Positions 25,165 through 40,000 are shown, numbered from the stretch's first letter. The stretch is DNA of 64,000 nt from Strix aluco (GCF_031877795.1 NC_133932.1:24616180-24680179); one strand, 5' to 3'. Made by a program: numbers and translations. Notes: generated by a model from the sequence alone, not told the origin.

Positions 25165-28100
25165 CCAGGAGCATTATGTTACTCTGCTGTGAAGCAGGGA
25201 AATAGACAAAATGTCAAGAATCGACCTAATGATAAATCAGTTGGTTTGCTGTCATTTGAGAAAGGCTTTCAGTAAAGTACTGTTTCTTAGTGGGAAGTAA
25301 GTACATCTAGCTAAAATACCTCCAGTATATAAACTTATTTTGCCAGAGTACAGCAGCAGTTACAGAGAAAGCTCTCTTACTTAAAAACCCTGGAGATTCA
25401 ATTGTCCACACATGTGCTTTTCATTCAAGCACAGGGACTATCGCAGAGTTTCCTCCCCTTGTTGACATATTTACAAACCTTGGCAGACCTACCAAAAAAT
25501 TTTTGGCTCATACCGCTGGATTCTTCTAGCTGAAGGATGAAAGGTGGTGATGGGATTGTCATTACTGTTACCCTTCTTACGTCTCAAGCTCTCTGCAGAG
25601 TCCAGGAATACTGAAAATCTCTGTATGAGCAGGTTCTAAAATGCATTGACTTCAGAACTGAGTCAGTAATGGCAGTGTGGAAAATCAAGGTAAGGCAGGC
25701 ACTTCACTTGTCCTACGTGGGCATGCTTGCCCTAACATATTGCATACAACACACATGCTCTACCCACAACAGAAGCCATCTGTCAGGATGGCTGAGTGCC
25801 TGCACACAGCCGATAAGATCTTTGTCCCTGCAGTATGGGTGCCAGCAACAATAGACTTGCTTCAGGAACCAGTGCAACCCTGTGAATAACCTCTCATCAC
25901 GCAGGAAGCCCTACTCTCTGTTGGCATTGAAGCATTGGTACCACATGCATCTTTTCAGTTGTTAACAGCTGCTAATTAGCAGTAGTCATATTCTGAACCT
26001 CATTTGTTAGATTGAATCTTGGCTAAGCGCTCAGCACACTCAGAAATAGAACTGTTAGAAATAACATAAAATTGTAAGGCCTCTGGAGCAGAAATTGTCC
26101 TTTTAAGACCATCACATAGTAGTTGGCTCAAAGTAAGCTTTTGGGTGTTACTGTATTATAAACTAAACATGTGATTTTCTTTTCCTGTGAGAAGAAACCT
26201 TTGAATATGAAGTTCAAAAACTATGAAAAATATATTAGTAATGAAAAATTGTCAGTTTCAATTTTTATATTGCCTTTTCTGAGAAGGAGTAAGAGCCAAT
26301 AAAGGAAAAAAGCCCTGACAGCGGGACTCTAGACTTCAAAGCTTCAGTTCCAGATAAAAGTCGAATGCAAAAAATAAGAAAGTCAGTTGCACAGTGAAGG
26401 AGCTGCATCCCTTATACGAAGACAGAAAATGCTATTATTGAGCACCCTTCTTCAAATGGATGTGGAGAATTGTCAATTAACTACCTCTGCTAAGCAATAG
26501 ACCACCTACTTGATTGCCTTGAGTGCATGCCTGTCTTGATGAGTAGCAGTAATGCAGGATTTCTGTAGCAGATTTGCTTTTAAAGCCTCTTTGAAGGTCC
26601 CAGCATCACATGCACATACGTGATCCTCATTTGCAGTCCTATTTGCATTTCAGCACCTTGCTTCTCACTTCATGCATGAGACATGAGGACTAGATGAGCA
26701 AGGTCAAAAAAGAGGCAGACAGTCTGCAACTTGAGTTAAGTAAAAGGGCTTGTTTTACACAAAGGACATGAAGGAAATTTTCTGTCTTCTTTCAGTATAA
26801 GTACAGAGCTCGGTCATGTTCCCTGTTCTTCAGTGTTCATGGTTTTTTCCATTTCTTTTTTAACGGTCATGCTTGGGTCCTACTTTCCTCTCTATTGGTG
26901 TAAAGCTTATATTCTGAGGGCCTAAATTCTTAAATTACATTCTTAAAATTCTTCCCAAGCTTTCTCTTGTAGGTATGTATTTCTCTTTTTGTGTTATTTA
27001 TCAGTATAGTAATGATGGCTTCTAAACTGTATGCTATGGCATTTTAAAAACTAGTTTTGATCACTAAGATGTCACAGTGAAACATATTTTGCTTGCCATA
27101 ACTGTTATTCATTTAGATTAAAAAATCCACTCTAACTGCCCATTTAGTCCACATAATACTAGAGACTTAACTTGAAGAATGCATTTGAACAACATAAGAG
27201 GCCATGTCTATAGCTCTTCCTTGCTTGTATAACATTAGAGGCAGTAATGAAATCAGAATTTAGCTGGTCAACCTACCTTGTTCCTAAATGCAGCAGCAGG
27301 AAGTATCACTTCTTCTATATATTCTTCACAGAAACTGGTATGACAGTGTCCTTCTCCCTATCTGATTTTTTCCACTTCACACAAGAGACCAAAGAAAATA
27401 GAGTGAAAAGTAACAGATGCCAGAGAGACAGTGAGCAAGACAGTGCTAGGATGAAGGTCTTGAACCACTCCTTTCCTATGCTGACACCTGGCATCTCTGC
27501 TCCTAGCTGAGATAGCCCGCACACTTTTGGGACAGGAGAATTTTAGAGTTTACAATGAAACAGATAGCCATGAGGAAAAGTACATTACATCGTGATCAGT
27601 TTATAGCAGACTGGTGTTTCATTATATGATGAAGTAGCTGTTTAGGTCTGACTGCCAGAGGATAAAGGAAGTCTGGCTTTAACACAAAATGCATTAAATA
27701 ATTTTATCCCTAAGGAGTGGGGGAAATAGAGCTTATATAGGTGTTTAGTAAACTCAGGAAGGAATATATCAAAATCTGGTTTTTTATACACAGGAATCAA
27801 TTTTTGCAAAGTGGCTAATCATCCTTTGCTGACTTAATTCCCCTCCTGTTCACTATTGTAGATAACATGAATGAAATGGAAACTTCCTAGTTCATGTCTG
27901 GCACGTGGAGAGACTTTCATTCTTATAATTAAATCAGCTGTATATTCATCACACCCTTTTACTGCAAAATAGATATGGACTTGCAGAGCGGAACTAGAAT
28001 CCTAGCATGTTTGAGAAGCTTGGGCTTTTGGATGTGCAATATAGGGATTAGAGTTCAAGTGAAACACTCCACTCGCTACATAGAAGGTAAGAGCTGCATA

Positions 28101-28443
28101 ATAAATAAGTTTAGGGCCATTTGAAAAGAAGGAATGAAATCAGATTCCTATTTAACAGTAGACTCTCCCAAGAGCTCTGAGCAGTACTCCATTACTCATT
28201 TACAAAAGCAATGAAAACATTAATTGACCTCTTGATTAGTATTTAAATAATAAATACCACAGTGGATTAATGTACTGGCCTTTTACCTCAAAGACATAGT
28301 TTAAAACTGACTTGACAAAAAAATCAATTTAATTACAGGATACTAAAATTGCAAGTGCCAATAGGTGAGAGTTTCCATGCACACAAGGCCACACATCGCA
28401 TAATCATGCCAAATTGGAATTTATTCAGTGCTTTCTCCTTTTC

Positions 28444-28466
28444 TTTTTTTCTTTTTTTTTTTTTTT
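28444..28466. repeat. T-rich tract
   Basis: T7, C, then T15 in a row. It is a simple pyrimidine repeat without other features. Confidence 0.8.
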
Positions 28467-31400
28467 AAATGAATGCATGCATGGTGTGTGTTGAAAGAAA
28501 GCAGGCTGCCACCTGCCACAGAAATATCCCACAGAGCAGCTCCCATCCTTGTGAACTAAAATATTTGGTTTAAATGGTAGAAACCTGAAAACTGACACAG
28601 TTCCATTATCACATTCAGCTAATTAAAACAGATGCATTCTGGAAAGAAATGTGAAATGTTTTCTGTAAAGTGAATCATTGTACACATTGTAGAATCATTG
28701 CACGCATAGATTTGTGGAAAATAAACTCAGATTTTGTTTTTTTGGAAGATCTTTAAATGCAAAATTGATGTTGGCCAAGTCAATGGAGTCTGGAGGTACT
28801 TGTTTACGTTATATTAAATTAGTTGATGCAAGGCTTTCCTTATGACTTTGACAGCTGGGAAATATCATAAACTGCTCTTAGTAGGCTTCTACCCTAAGGA
28901 GTGGAAATCTCATGAGGTCATCTATTCCTCTGAGTTTCCTTTTATCTTAGTCTGAAACTCTGTGAAAACAGCTGGCCAAAACAGATCAGGAGAAGAGTCT
29001 GCATACACATTTGGGTAGGTCCCAGAAGAAAAATCCTTAGGGTAGGCTCTGATATTTAACATTTCTGATGAATGCATCTAGATGCACACTATGTTTAAGG
29101 GAAATTAGATCTGAACCCCCATACTGTGACTGTGATCCTATTTTTGGCTTATAACAGTTAATTAAAAGTAGTTTCCCCAAAACCATTCATTAAATGTGTG
29201 GGAGAAATAGTTCTGGTTGTACTGATCTGAGTGTTTCAGTGTAAGTGAGCTTGCTGTATATAACCTTAAATTTCTGAAAAACATTAAACTTTGTTTGTTA
29301 GATTTGTCCAAAACCAGATTATTTTCTGAACAGACATACTCTGCTTTCATTTATGCATATCCATTTTTGATGAGTATGATTATGCTAATATTCTGTCTGG
29401 CTGAAATTTTCTTGCAACATTGTTTTAAACAAGATTGTGTTTTCAGCTATTTTTGATAGAAATTGCCTCTTGAAGAAATCTTTGACTTCTTATTGAAAAC
29501 ATTAAAATTGTAGTCAAAAAGATGTCTTTTGACTGTGTTTAAGCTACTCTTCAATGATACTCTAGTATATATAGTTTTTATTTGGTTTTATGTTGGAATG
29601 ATAGGAGCAAATCAGGTCTAAGCGGGCAGTTTATGTACACAAATGAAAATTTGTTTTCATAAATGTATTTATAGAAAACATGAATTGTAGAATTACGCTA
29701 GTACCATAGAGAGGTAAAGGAGCCTACTAAATAATCTGCATATCCAGTGCAAATACTGTGAATAAAAATCTAAGTGGCTGAAGTTTGTCATTAATTATAG
29801 TGAGAACAGTATTTTACCACCCCAATTTTTAATTTTAATTCAGTGATTTGTTGCAAGTCTGTAATGCTAAATGAAGAATGATGCTGAGAACTGTACCTAT
29901 TGCCCAAGAAACTTCATAAGGAGGAATAATTTAACAATTATTCCGTGTGACTAAAGCTGTTTGCATAAGTGATGAATAACAACTAAGATCTACAAAAGAA
30001 CTGTAGATTAATCAACGTAATCATGAGAACTTTAAGTTGAATTTGTAATATACTTCTTAGAAATGGCTATAATCTATTATTTTCATTTTGGGTATCTTCA
30101 GGAATAGGGGATTGAAGTGTAATGGCAGGTTGCAGGAAGACAGAGATACATGCAAAAGGCATATGTAAAATCTTGGTTTATTTTTATTACTCTTTTTTCC
30201 CATTTTTCAACAAATGGAGGTTCAATGCTGCCTACTAAAGGTCACTCCCATTGGTGAAATCTATCTGGAAGAACAAACGTTTTATGACAAAAACCAATTC
30301 AAATGGCTGACTCATGTCTATGTCAAAACAACTGTGCAAGGTTTGCATTTGCAGGAATTTCTCTAGCACATGTTTTGGTGTGGTTTTTGTTTGTCTCTGC
30401 ATATGTTCTGTACTTCTGATTCATATAAACATGGCAGTGAGATTCTGTTAAAATTCAAGAGCCACCTAACTATAGTAGGAAAATATGAGATTACATCAAT
30501 TCGATCAATTTCTGCTAACTTGTTTTGCTTTACCAGCTTTGTGTGATGAACATACAAATTTTGGCTCTTATTAAAAACCCTGTTGAAAAATATAAGCTTT
30601 ATAGGTTCTCACATATTACAACAATGTTGTTCAGACAGGTGGAAACATACTGTGGCAAAGAGACCATATGGTAATTCTCCTTGTAAGCTTCATTTTCTCT
30701 TCCCCCATTGCTTATTCATACTTAGTTGTCTCAAAGATTAGAAAGTCTGTAGAGCAAGAATCATAACTTTGTTTATTTTGTAAAACACCTAGGACACCTT
30801 TTTATGGCACCATTTCACTACGCTTATGACACCATTTTATAATGTCTTCTTCACACTTTGAAAGTCTTGCTAAGAATTTTGGACAACTTTGGACTACTGA
30901 GAAACGACGCGGGGTTTCTGTCCTCTTTCATACTATAAAATGTGCATTCAGAAAAATCTTTCATAAATCCATGGAAGCAATGCATTTTGGTAAGGTTGGT
31001 TTTTGGTGGTGGGTTTTTTTTTTTTAAGTAAACAAAAGAAGGTCTGTTTTGAAAAGACGGATCTCATTGTTTCACAATGTTGTCTATATTGCATAAAGTG
31101 CTTTTAGATGGAAAACCTGTTACTGAATTCTTTATTAAATTTTGTAACTAACCTATTTTATGTTTCATCACAAATCCTTCCTGATGCTCTGTATGTCATA
31201 GCAATTTGTTCACTGACATATTCTTCACTTTGACTCAAAAGACATAATGTAGACGTGAAAGCTACACCTGCTTTATAGTAAGATTCACTTTACTCATGAA
31301 AATGACTTACGCTACAATGTGTAAATTAGTGTTGAAATGCTGTATTTTAATTTTATTCAATTGACACTTCTTAACATTAAGCCTTTAGTCAAGAGGCAGA

Positions 31401-33899
31401 TGTCCTGTAATTTGGGAGAGTGATGAGCAGATTCCACCCTAACAAGCCCAAAAAATCATAGGCGTACTGTAATTGCAATTTATGTAAGTGGATAGCTATG
31501 AATGTCTGAATAATCTTAATTTATGTATAGGTAAATGGATTTTGTGCTGAACTTCTGAAAATGTGGCTAGTCAGAAAAGGCCCAGTTCACCAAAAGACCA
31601 ATTCCCATGTACAACTTAAATCATACAGATAAAATGGATCCATTCACACACATAAGTATCTTGTTCATTTGAAAAGAGTTTTCTGGGCTTGACTGGAAAT
31701 GTGCTGATAAATTATCTGTTGATGTCAGTCATAGTTGTCTCAAACCCACAGTCTTTTAGAAAACTAGAAAATTACATCATCAACACCTACCTAGGTGCTG
31801 TTTAGGTTAAGCTTACTAGATCTTATACCAACCAAAACTACCACTTAAATAATATTAGTCATATTTTTTACAAACTTTGTAAGACCCTTTATGTGTTGCA
31901 GAATCTATGAGAGAGAGTATTAACAATGCAAGTGTTCATTTTTGACAGAGGCGATGAAGCAGAGCTCATCACCTAACAAAATGCAATCTTCTTTGGAAGC
32001 GGTAATCAGCATGACACTTTTTAAAAGCTGTATAATGTGTTTTGGCAGCACATAAATGAATAGCAAATGAAAACAATGGTGTTCTGTTTGATCTCTTGCC
32101 AAATGATTCATTGTTGTGGCTTAAAAGTCATACAGGTGTTCTTCTTCCTTCTTGTTGTGGGGACAAGAGACACATCATATTATTCGTGGTCTAGAATTTT
32201 CACAGCTTCATATAAAATGTTGTGTGTAGTTGACAGATTAAAACAGGATTACACCTTTATTATATTAAGAGGTTCAATTGGATTATGGGATAAAAATTGA
32301 CTTATTGGAAAAAAATTCTGATGTATTTCCAGAGGTTGGTACAGAATTGAATGGCAACAATTTAATTATAAACAGCATTTATCGCTCAGCTAATTCATTT
32401 TGGAAATTAGTACATATTATCAAATCACTTTATATTGGATAATCTGGTAGGAATGACAGTCTCCATTTTAAGAGCTAAGAAGATATGCTGAATTAATTTT
32501 GCCATAAATAAAAGCAGAGTTCATAACAGGATAAATTACACAAAATTCGCAGTGTTGCAGCCTGCATAGCACCTCTATGGCAAAACCAGTATTCTCTATT
32601 AGTAATGCCTATCATTTCAAATTGTCTGTGAAAGGTCTGCAGGTAAAATCATAGGGTTTTGTATGTGTATGGTGAGTTTCCTTCATCAGTATTCAATGTC
32701 TATCTTTTTTGACAAATCTGTGAACATTCTTACCTTCTTATGTAGCACAATAAGGACAAAAAAACCCTGAAAAAAGTAATTATTTTGCTGTTAACCCTTC
32801 TCTGGGAAATTAGAAATGCTAAGTATTCAGTCCACTAAGTCAACAGGATTTTTCCATTGATTTCAATGAGCCTAGGATCCCAGTCTTCATTCTAAATGGC
32901 ACTTCTGTGTTTAAAGTGCAGAATGATCCACCCCATATGTTTGATTATTTTAATTTTATATTAAACAATATAATTATATTTCCATAAAATGCTAATCACT
33001 ATAGCTTATATATGACCCAGTGTCCCAGTTGTAGCTTTAGAAGGTGGATGAGTGGAACAAATGTCTCCAGTTTAAAAGCTTATTTCAGAATCTGAAACAG
33101 ATAGAAAGCCTGATAAACTGTCCTTCTGTGGCCATTCACGCTGCCTGTGATATATTGGTATTCTGTAGATTGGTGTTTTAGATGCAAACCTACAGGATGG
33201 AAGGAGTCCTATATTTTGCTTTTTTAATGTTTGTTTTATCAGAAGATACTGAAAAAATGAATGCAGAATAGTGTCATATTGTACTGTGTTTCTCACTGGA
33301 AGACTAATAAGCTTTATTTGTTTAGCTTAATTATTAAAAATAAGATCAAGGAGAAATTTGATCACAATGTATTACCATCCTCACTAAATGGCTCTTGATG
33401 TGGAAGGTGGCAGCATATAGAAGAACAGTGAATGAGGGTTAAAACCAGACATTTGATTGAGAAAGAAGCAACACATTTTAACATAATGGCCAAATAAGCA
33501 CTGAATTCTTCATCGTTCTGTGTCTTTAAATGCTTGAAACACGAGGCCATGACAGTACAGTTCATTCAGTGATGCAGGTTATTAAGCACAGGCTGAAGAA
33601 AAAGGCATAAAATTACATGGCTGTTGTATTTTAAGTAACTTAGATGATTTCATAGTCTTCAAGTTTAAATTCCAGTCAGTGTTCCTGTGCTCACGTTAAG
33701 TTTTAATGACCTAGACTGTGGCAAGATGTTCTACAGCCAGCCTACACCCGGCTTGTACTTCCTTCCCTGTAGAATGCCACGCAGACATACTGCTGAACAG
33801 GTAGGGATATTCACTGAGGTACCTATTCTTAAACCTTTACATTAGTCTTAGTCTGTTGGTGGTGACAACTGAATCTACCTGAAATGGTCAGATTTGCTC

Positions 33900-34030
33900 G
33901 TACATCATCTTCAGCTAGCACCTTCCTCTTCCCTCTCTTTTTCTTGCTTCACCTCGCTGGAGGGTATAAAGCGTATGGCCCCCAGCAAGCTGCTAGCTCA
34001 GCTGCTCCTGCAAATGCTCCTGAATCGATG
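33900..34030 (+). promoter_or_regulatory. TATA-containing promoter-like segment (speculative)
   Basis: A pyrimidine-rich run (cttcctcttccctctctttt) is followed by gggtataaagcg, with TATAAA at 33965-33970, and then by a locally GC-richer stretch with repeated agctgct motifs where a start site would be expected (about 33995-34000). A cacgtca element resembling a half CRE lies near 34067. This is a weak, sequence-only resemblance to a core promoter. TATAAA also occurs by chance in AT-rich introns. Confidence 0.12.
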
Positions 34031-35769
34031 AGTGACAGAGACGTGCAAGTCACTGCTTGAGCTCACGTCATTCATTTTCACTGAACAGGTTAAAGAGCAC
34101 CTGTATAGGAACCTGACTTCCAGCAGGAAGGTGTTAGGCAGTGACTCATGGATAAAACTTCTTCAGTTGACACAGCTTCAGCTGAAAGATTTGTGAATAA
34201 ACACCTAGTGCAAGCTGGAGGAAAGCCACTATGTAAGTTAAACTAATTTACTACACCTCCTAAAACAAATTATTGAAACTTTTACTCTGTCCTCCGATAT
34301 CTTGCAGTGGCCTGTGGTAGACGTTTTGTGCGCTCTCAAGTATGTAAGCTACAGTAGAGTACTATATGCAATGATCCAAAATTATGAGACACCTCTGTGA
34401 GTGTACAGTAATGTCAATACACCATATTTATGAATAAATATGTTCAGGAATCAAGCGAGTGGAGAACATGCACATTTCATGCTTCTAAAGACAGCAGTTC
34501 CCAAGGGACAGAAAAAAATATCTGTGCACCATCTGTAGCACAAAAGCTACACCTTTTTTCAGCTGTACTTTGGTTATTTTCATCTCAACTTTCCCAACAT
34601 ACTTGGTGGAATGAAAATGCTTGCTGAATCATCCATGTGACTGTAAACGTAAATGCATGTGAACAGAAGTAGATGTAAAAATGAATCTGCATTGTATATA
34701 TGCATGCTAATTTTTCTAGGCTACAACTGCCACTCTTTAGATGGATAATTCCTCTTCTTGGCATTCTTTTTAAAGCTTGTCTGTTGTACCCTGGAAAGCA
34801 GTATTTCGTATGATGTAAGAAACTGTTTTCAAGATTTATTTTTGTTTAAACTTACAGCTAGCTTAGTATTTCTGAATTTGAAGGAAATTCTAAGAAGATT
34901 GTAATTTTGAATCCATAAAATCAAATTTGCAACTGAAAATACAAGAAAAGTTTCAAAATAGATTTTTTAAATAAGAGTTATTAAGAAACAAGAGCTTATA
35001 CTTTTAGAAATCAACATCTAGGATACCACTTGAATATCAGCCTTCTTAGATCTAAGTAGCATAAACATTAGCAAAATCTACTGCTAACCAAGTGCATGTT
35101 ATTGCTTGATTGAGACAAGGAAAGACAGCCAGAGATGTCAGCTTCTGAAAAATACATCTGTTTACCAGTAAGTGAACCAAATTGATATCACATAGTTTTG
35201 TTCAACAAAACTTTAGCCATTTCCCTTCCAGAATGCATTGCCTCTGGTGATAAAATTCCAGTACACTTCAATATAAATTGTGAATTTTCTCTAGTTAACT
35301 TAGTTGGTGTACTTTTCTGAAGAACATACAATAAAGTGCATTGCCCTTCACGCAGCTATAGCTGCTCTGAGGCACAGGAGGAGGGTTAAACCATCTGAAC
35401 GTGGCATCATTAGTGTCCTAATGTTATTAGTGGCACTAATGTTTGATGCCTAGGACAGGCTGGAGTCACTGCCTTGCACAGGAGCAAGTTGAATCCTTGT
35501 ACCTCTGAGAAGGAAGGGCAGCCAAAGTCATTTTGAGGGGGAAACCAATATCACCATGGACACAAGGTACCATTAATCACATGATAGACAGTACTTTGAA
35601 GCAATGTGCCTGCCAAGTTTGGAATTTTACATCCTCACATAACAAACTTTTTTTTTCTCTGTGCTATATTACTTATTAGAAAAAGAATGGTGTCTCTACC
35701 AAGGATCTTGGAAGGAGGATAGAAAGGACTTGGCAATGTTGGGGGAGGTGTAGTCCGCAGTGCAGGGAA

Positions 35770-36696
35770 GTGAGTCCCTCATCTCTACTGGAACTTGTAG
35801 AAGAAGGAACAAAACAGCTTGCTGATGATATCAAAGTGAGACATGCTGTTGATTCTCTGGAGGGACAGGAGGCCTCACAGAGGGATCTAGATAGATTGGA
35901 GTATTGGGCAATGATTAATGGGATGAAAGCCCAAATGCCAGTTTCTTCACATATGATGGAGTAACACCGGGCACAAGTATAATCTGGGAGAGGAGTGGCT
36001 GGAAAGCAGCCCTGCAGAAAGGTGCTGGTTGACAGCAGGCTCAGTATGAGTCAGCAGTGTGTGCCCTGGCAGTCCGGAGGGCAAACCACATCCTGGGGTG
36101 CCTCAAACACAGCAAAACCAGCTGGTCAGGAGAGGTGGTTATCCCGCTGTATTCAGCATTGGTGCAGCCTCACCTCAAGTACTGTGTGTAGTTCTGGTGC
36201 CCACAGTTCAAAAAGGATGTGAAGGTCCTTGAATGTGTCCAGAGGAGGGCAACAAACCTGTTGACAGGGCTGGGAGGCATGTCATCTGAGGAGAAACTGA
36301 GCACTTTGGGCTTGTCTGGTTTGGAGAGAAGGAGGCTGAGGGGTGATCTTGTTGCTCTCTACAGCTTCCTGAGGAGAGGAAGTGGAGAGGGAGGTGCTGA
36401 GCTTTTCTTCCTGGTACCCAGAGATAGGACACGTGGGAATGGTTCAAAGCTGCGCCAGGGGAGGTTCAGACTGGACATTAGGAAGCATTTCTTTACTGAG
36501 AGGGTGGCTGAACACTGAAACAGGCTTCCTAGAGAGGTGGTCCATGCCCCAAGCCTGTCAGTGTTTAAGAGGCATTTGGACGCTGCCCTTAATAGCATGC
36601 TTTATCTTGTGGTCAGCCCTGAAGTGGTCAGGCAGCTGGACTAGATGATCATTGTAGGTCCCTTCCAACTGAAATAGTCTATTCTGGTTTATTCTT
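35770..36696 (+). mobile_element. CR1 LINE with remains of reverse transcriptase and 3' end (plus strand)
   Basis: About 930 bases of CR1 ORF2 plus 3' UTR. The frame starting at 35770 contains the RT active-site region as LADDIKV (35818-35838), keeping the DD pair, then an RDLDRLEYW block. After a stop at 35962-35964 the homology continues in shifted frames: SRLSMSQQC, then a block ending near 36230, then [14 protein letters not shown] and [10 protein letters not shown] at 36219-36518. The 3' UTR carries ggttcagactggacattagg, ctagatgatcattgtagg and ends in aatagtctattctgg, a TATTCT-type tail unlike the other copies. Several frameshifts and stops make it non-functional. Confidence 0.92.
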
Positions 36697-37036
36697 GCAG
36701 GAAGTCAAGTAACAATGGATAGATCTGCTAGATTGTGGTATTTGTATGATAATATACATATTTCAAATAAAACAGTAGTATTAAGACATTAGAATTAAAA
36801 ACATGTCATTTCAGTTCTGGTAAAACAACTCAGGTTGGATGAAATAAAGATTAAACAAGCATGAGACTATATAAAAATCGCTTATTTTAAGATGGAATGT
36901 AAAAATACACAAATACCTTTAGATAATAGATTTAGAAGCAGCAGTTGCTTGAAAATATTAGATCATGGTTCCCAAGCTGCACCACTAACTGCCCATATTT
37001 TCTTCTGTAGCATTGAATAAAATGAAATAGCGTATT

Positions 37037-37052
37037 AAAAAAAAAAAAAAAA
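37037..37052. repeat. Poly-A tract (A16)
   Basis: A run of 16 A with no upstream retrotransposon sequence that I recognise. Confidence 0.8.
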
Positions 37053-40000
37053 GTTTTGTCTAATACAAAGTTACTGTTTTATTTTTTGACCTCTGTTACT
37101 GATCAATCCCAGAGGCCAGATTCAGGACTAGATAGGCTATGTTTGATAAGAATACAGAAACTCTTACATTTTTGAAAGGTCAGGAATTATTTCCTGTTGG
37201 TGGGCAAAGGTACTAGCTTGAAAATGCTCAAGAAAGAATTCTTCCTTCTTCCAGTTATGGAATTTTATCTTAAAAATTATAGCTGCTCTGGGTGCAAGCT
37301 GGGCAATGTTCAGACTATTACCTAATGTATTCAGATGTAACAGGCAAAAGATTGTGGAAAATTAACTTTTTTAACTCCCGAAATAATGTTTGTAAAATCT
37401 ATGAAATAGAAAAAAACTCATAGTTTTTTACAAACTGTCACCGAGTGATGTTTTGTGATGACCCATTTGGTAGAAAATCTTTTATACTACATGCACATTG
37501 TCATGAAATCCATTTGAATCATATGTATTAAAAGAAATCTGTGTGTTTATGTATAGATGTGCATTGCATGATACATATGCTGTGTTCTTGTCCATTTTGT
37601 CAAGGTTGGCTAAATATCTGTATCTGTATGTTCTGTATCGTTAGTGTTTCACTCTTAGTTTCCAGTTCCTATGCATAGAATAACCAGGGTTATTGTAACA
37701 TCATGAACCAACAGGGTCATTATAGTGAGGCCTGTACGACACTTTTAAGAGTGGAGGTTAGTCTTGCATAGACATTGGAAAAACATGTGTAAATACACAC
37801 AGAATCTAGGGAGACAGTCTGCTCCTAAAAGGCAGCGTACCAACAACATGGTTATAACTGAATGGTAACAGGGAGAAAAAATCATAAATTCCAGGACATG
37901 ACATTATACAGCATCCTCTGGTTTCTTACACTGTGTCTGCATTGTATTGGTTTCTTTTTATCAACTGTAAAATACTAAGTTATTCACATAATTTCAAATT
38001 CTTATTGATGTTTTTATGTTCTAAATGCTAAAATGATTGAACTGCTTTCTTCTCCTTCAGAGAATTATCTTCTTTTTGTGAGGGAAACAATCTGAAATCC
38101 ATAAATAGAGGGTATTTTACATGCTTAAATATTTCCTGAGATATCAAATTACAGTATATGCAATAAAATGTAGAGAACTTAGACAAAAGCAAAACATCAA
38201 TGTGATACTGCAGTTGTATTTCTTGAGTATCTACGTATATTTTTCAGTTATAAGACACATATAAACCAAAATTGCAAAATAAAAAGCTAAACGTGAGGTC
38301 TTAATAATATCATGAAGTTCAATGTAGAAATTTCATGTTTCATACAGAAGACAATTTTGAAGTAACTGAAATCCATAAATTCTAGCATAAATATGCAAAT
38401 ACCTTGAAAAGCATGTATAGATGGATTCTGGTTACTTAAGAATGCCTAAACAGCAACATACCTAAAACCACCAATTTAGGGAAAAATAGGATCATGCTAT
38501 CATCCTTTCTGGAAACAGAAGGTTTTTTCTGCTTTCTGCTGATCTCCCTCTAGTGGAGACCTATAAGTTTGCATGCGATGAAACAAATTTCTCTCTACAG
38601 TTTTTCATGCAACATAGCTATAATACATGATGCGTATGCTACAAACATCTGTTTTCAGTAATCAAGACAAATTCTGTCAGTTCCTTTAGGGAAAAGTATG
38701 TACTATACACAGAGACTGGAATTACAAAGCCTTGAAACTCAAAGGCCCATTAGAGAATGGCTATGAATGTAATTTGTTTGCTTGCTAAACCCATTCCTTA
38801 TGGATTGAAATTTTAATTTTTTAAAGAAATTGGATTAATATATGGGCTAGATTCTTCCTAGATATGGCAACAGTGCAGAAGGAGAAAGGAAAAATAGAGA
38901 AACAGGTGTTTACAGAGACTTCTTTATCCCTCATCCTTATGGGGTGAGCAGGCTCTCAAGGGGATAGGAAATAAAGTACGGCCTCACCTCGTCTAATCTC
39001 CACACCAGCCTGCACGCTGTGTTTGGTATGCAGGAGGAGTACACTGCACCCCATAAATCAATGTCATGCCAAATATGCTCTTCCCCTCACACCCATGTTT
39101 TGTGCCTTCAGACAAGTGGAGTTCTCTAATGCAGAATGTCTTCCAGTTCCTGCTGCAGAGTGCTGTTATTCGGCTGTCCCAGGCTTTCCTTAGGTGGCAG
39201 TGAATGGTATGATGAGCTGCTCTAAAAGCATGCACTGGCAATTCACATATGTAAATAACAAAATTACTTGTGCAGATATTACACGTGGCAGCCTTATACG
39301 TAGAGAAGCAAATCTGTGTTATGGATACTATGGATAAACACATAAAAGCCAGGAATAAATACACATGTGCATTCATTCACTCACGTATACCCTCAGATGC
39401 AAATTGCCAATCATTTTAAAGAAGATGAAGTAGTTGCAAGATAACAGAATGTTGTTCTTCTGGTATCAATAGCATCAGTCATATATTTTACTGTGAATAT
39501 ACCATTAAAACATAACTTTGATTAATGATAGTGTCAGTATATTTAATCAAGTGCAAGCAACACAGCACTGGTTGGTTGTGATTATTTCTCCCCTTGACCT
39601 TGTCCAGCTGAGGAGGAATGTGAGTGAAATGAGGGGCATTCCACTGATGTGGACCTGGCATGCAAAGAGAATCCAGGGCCCATCTTTGCCCAGATGACTT
39701 CTCAAAACTCAAGAGAAGGAAAAAGAGGAGCAAGTCTGAATATTTGAGCCCACATCAGACATTACACTGATTAATTATAGTCTATGAAATCATATCTATG
39801 GATCCCAACTAAAAGCAGTGTCATCTTGTCCTAAACCTTTCACTTGCATACACTGAGGAACCATTCCAGAGTTTCCAGTTATTTCAGACTAAAGGTTAGG
39901 GAATGCTTACAGGTGCAAAAAAAGTTACCAATCCATCTGAACATATACTTCTGATAGACAGCCCTCTGGTATGCAGGCCTGTGCTAGATCTGTACAGTTG

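Larger units (their letters stand above)
20460..35769. other. Long intronic stretch without recognisable gene
   Basis: About 15 kb of AT-rich sequence with no transposable element I can name. It holds T-rich tracts (T28 at 25137, T-rich at 28444) and many short open frames of 60-93 codons without domains. A TATA-containing, locally GC-richer spot lies at about 33900-34030, and a possible exon-like segment at 33676-33800. Neither is convincing alone. The low density of recognisable repeats would allow for old conserved non-coding elements, which only alignment can show. Confidence 0.45.

Noticed and set aside
32044..32054. ggcagcacata, resembling part of the U6 snRNA start
   Set aside because: Only about 11 bases match and the rest of the U6 sequence is absent; chance.
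38993..39376. 127-codon minus-strand frame starting with a hydrophobic, signal-like segment and rich in Cys
   Set aside because: The spacing of the cysteines matches no family I know and there is no supporting promoter or splice signal.
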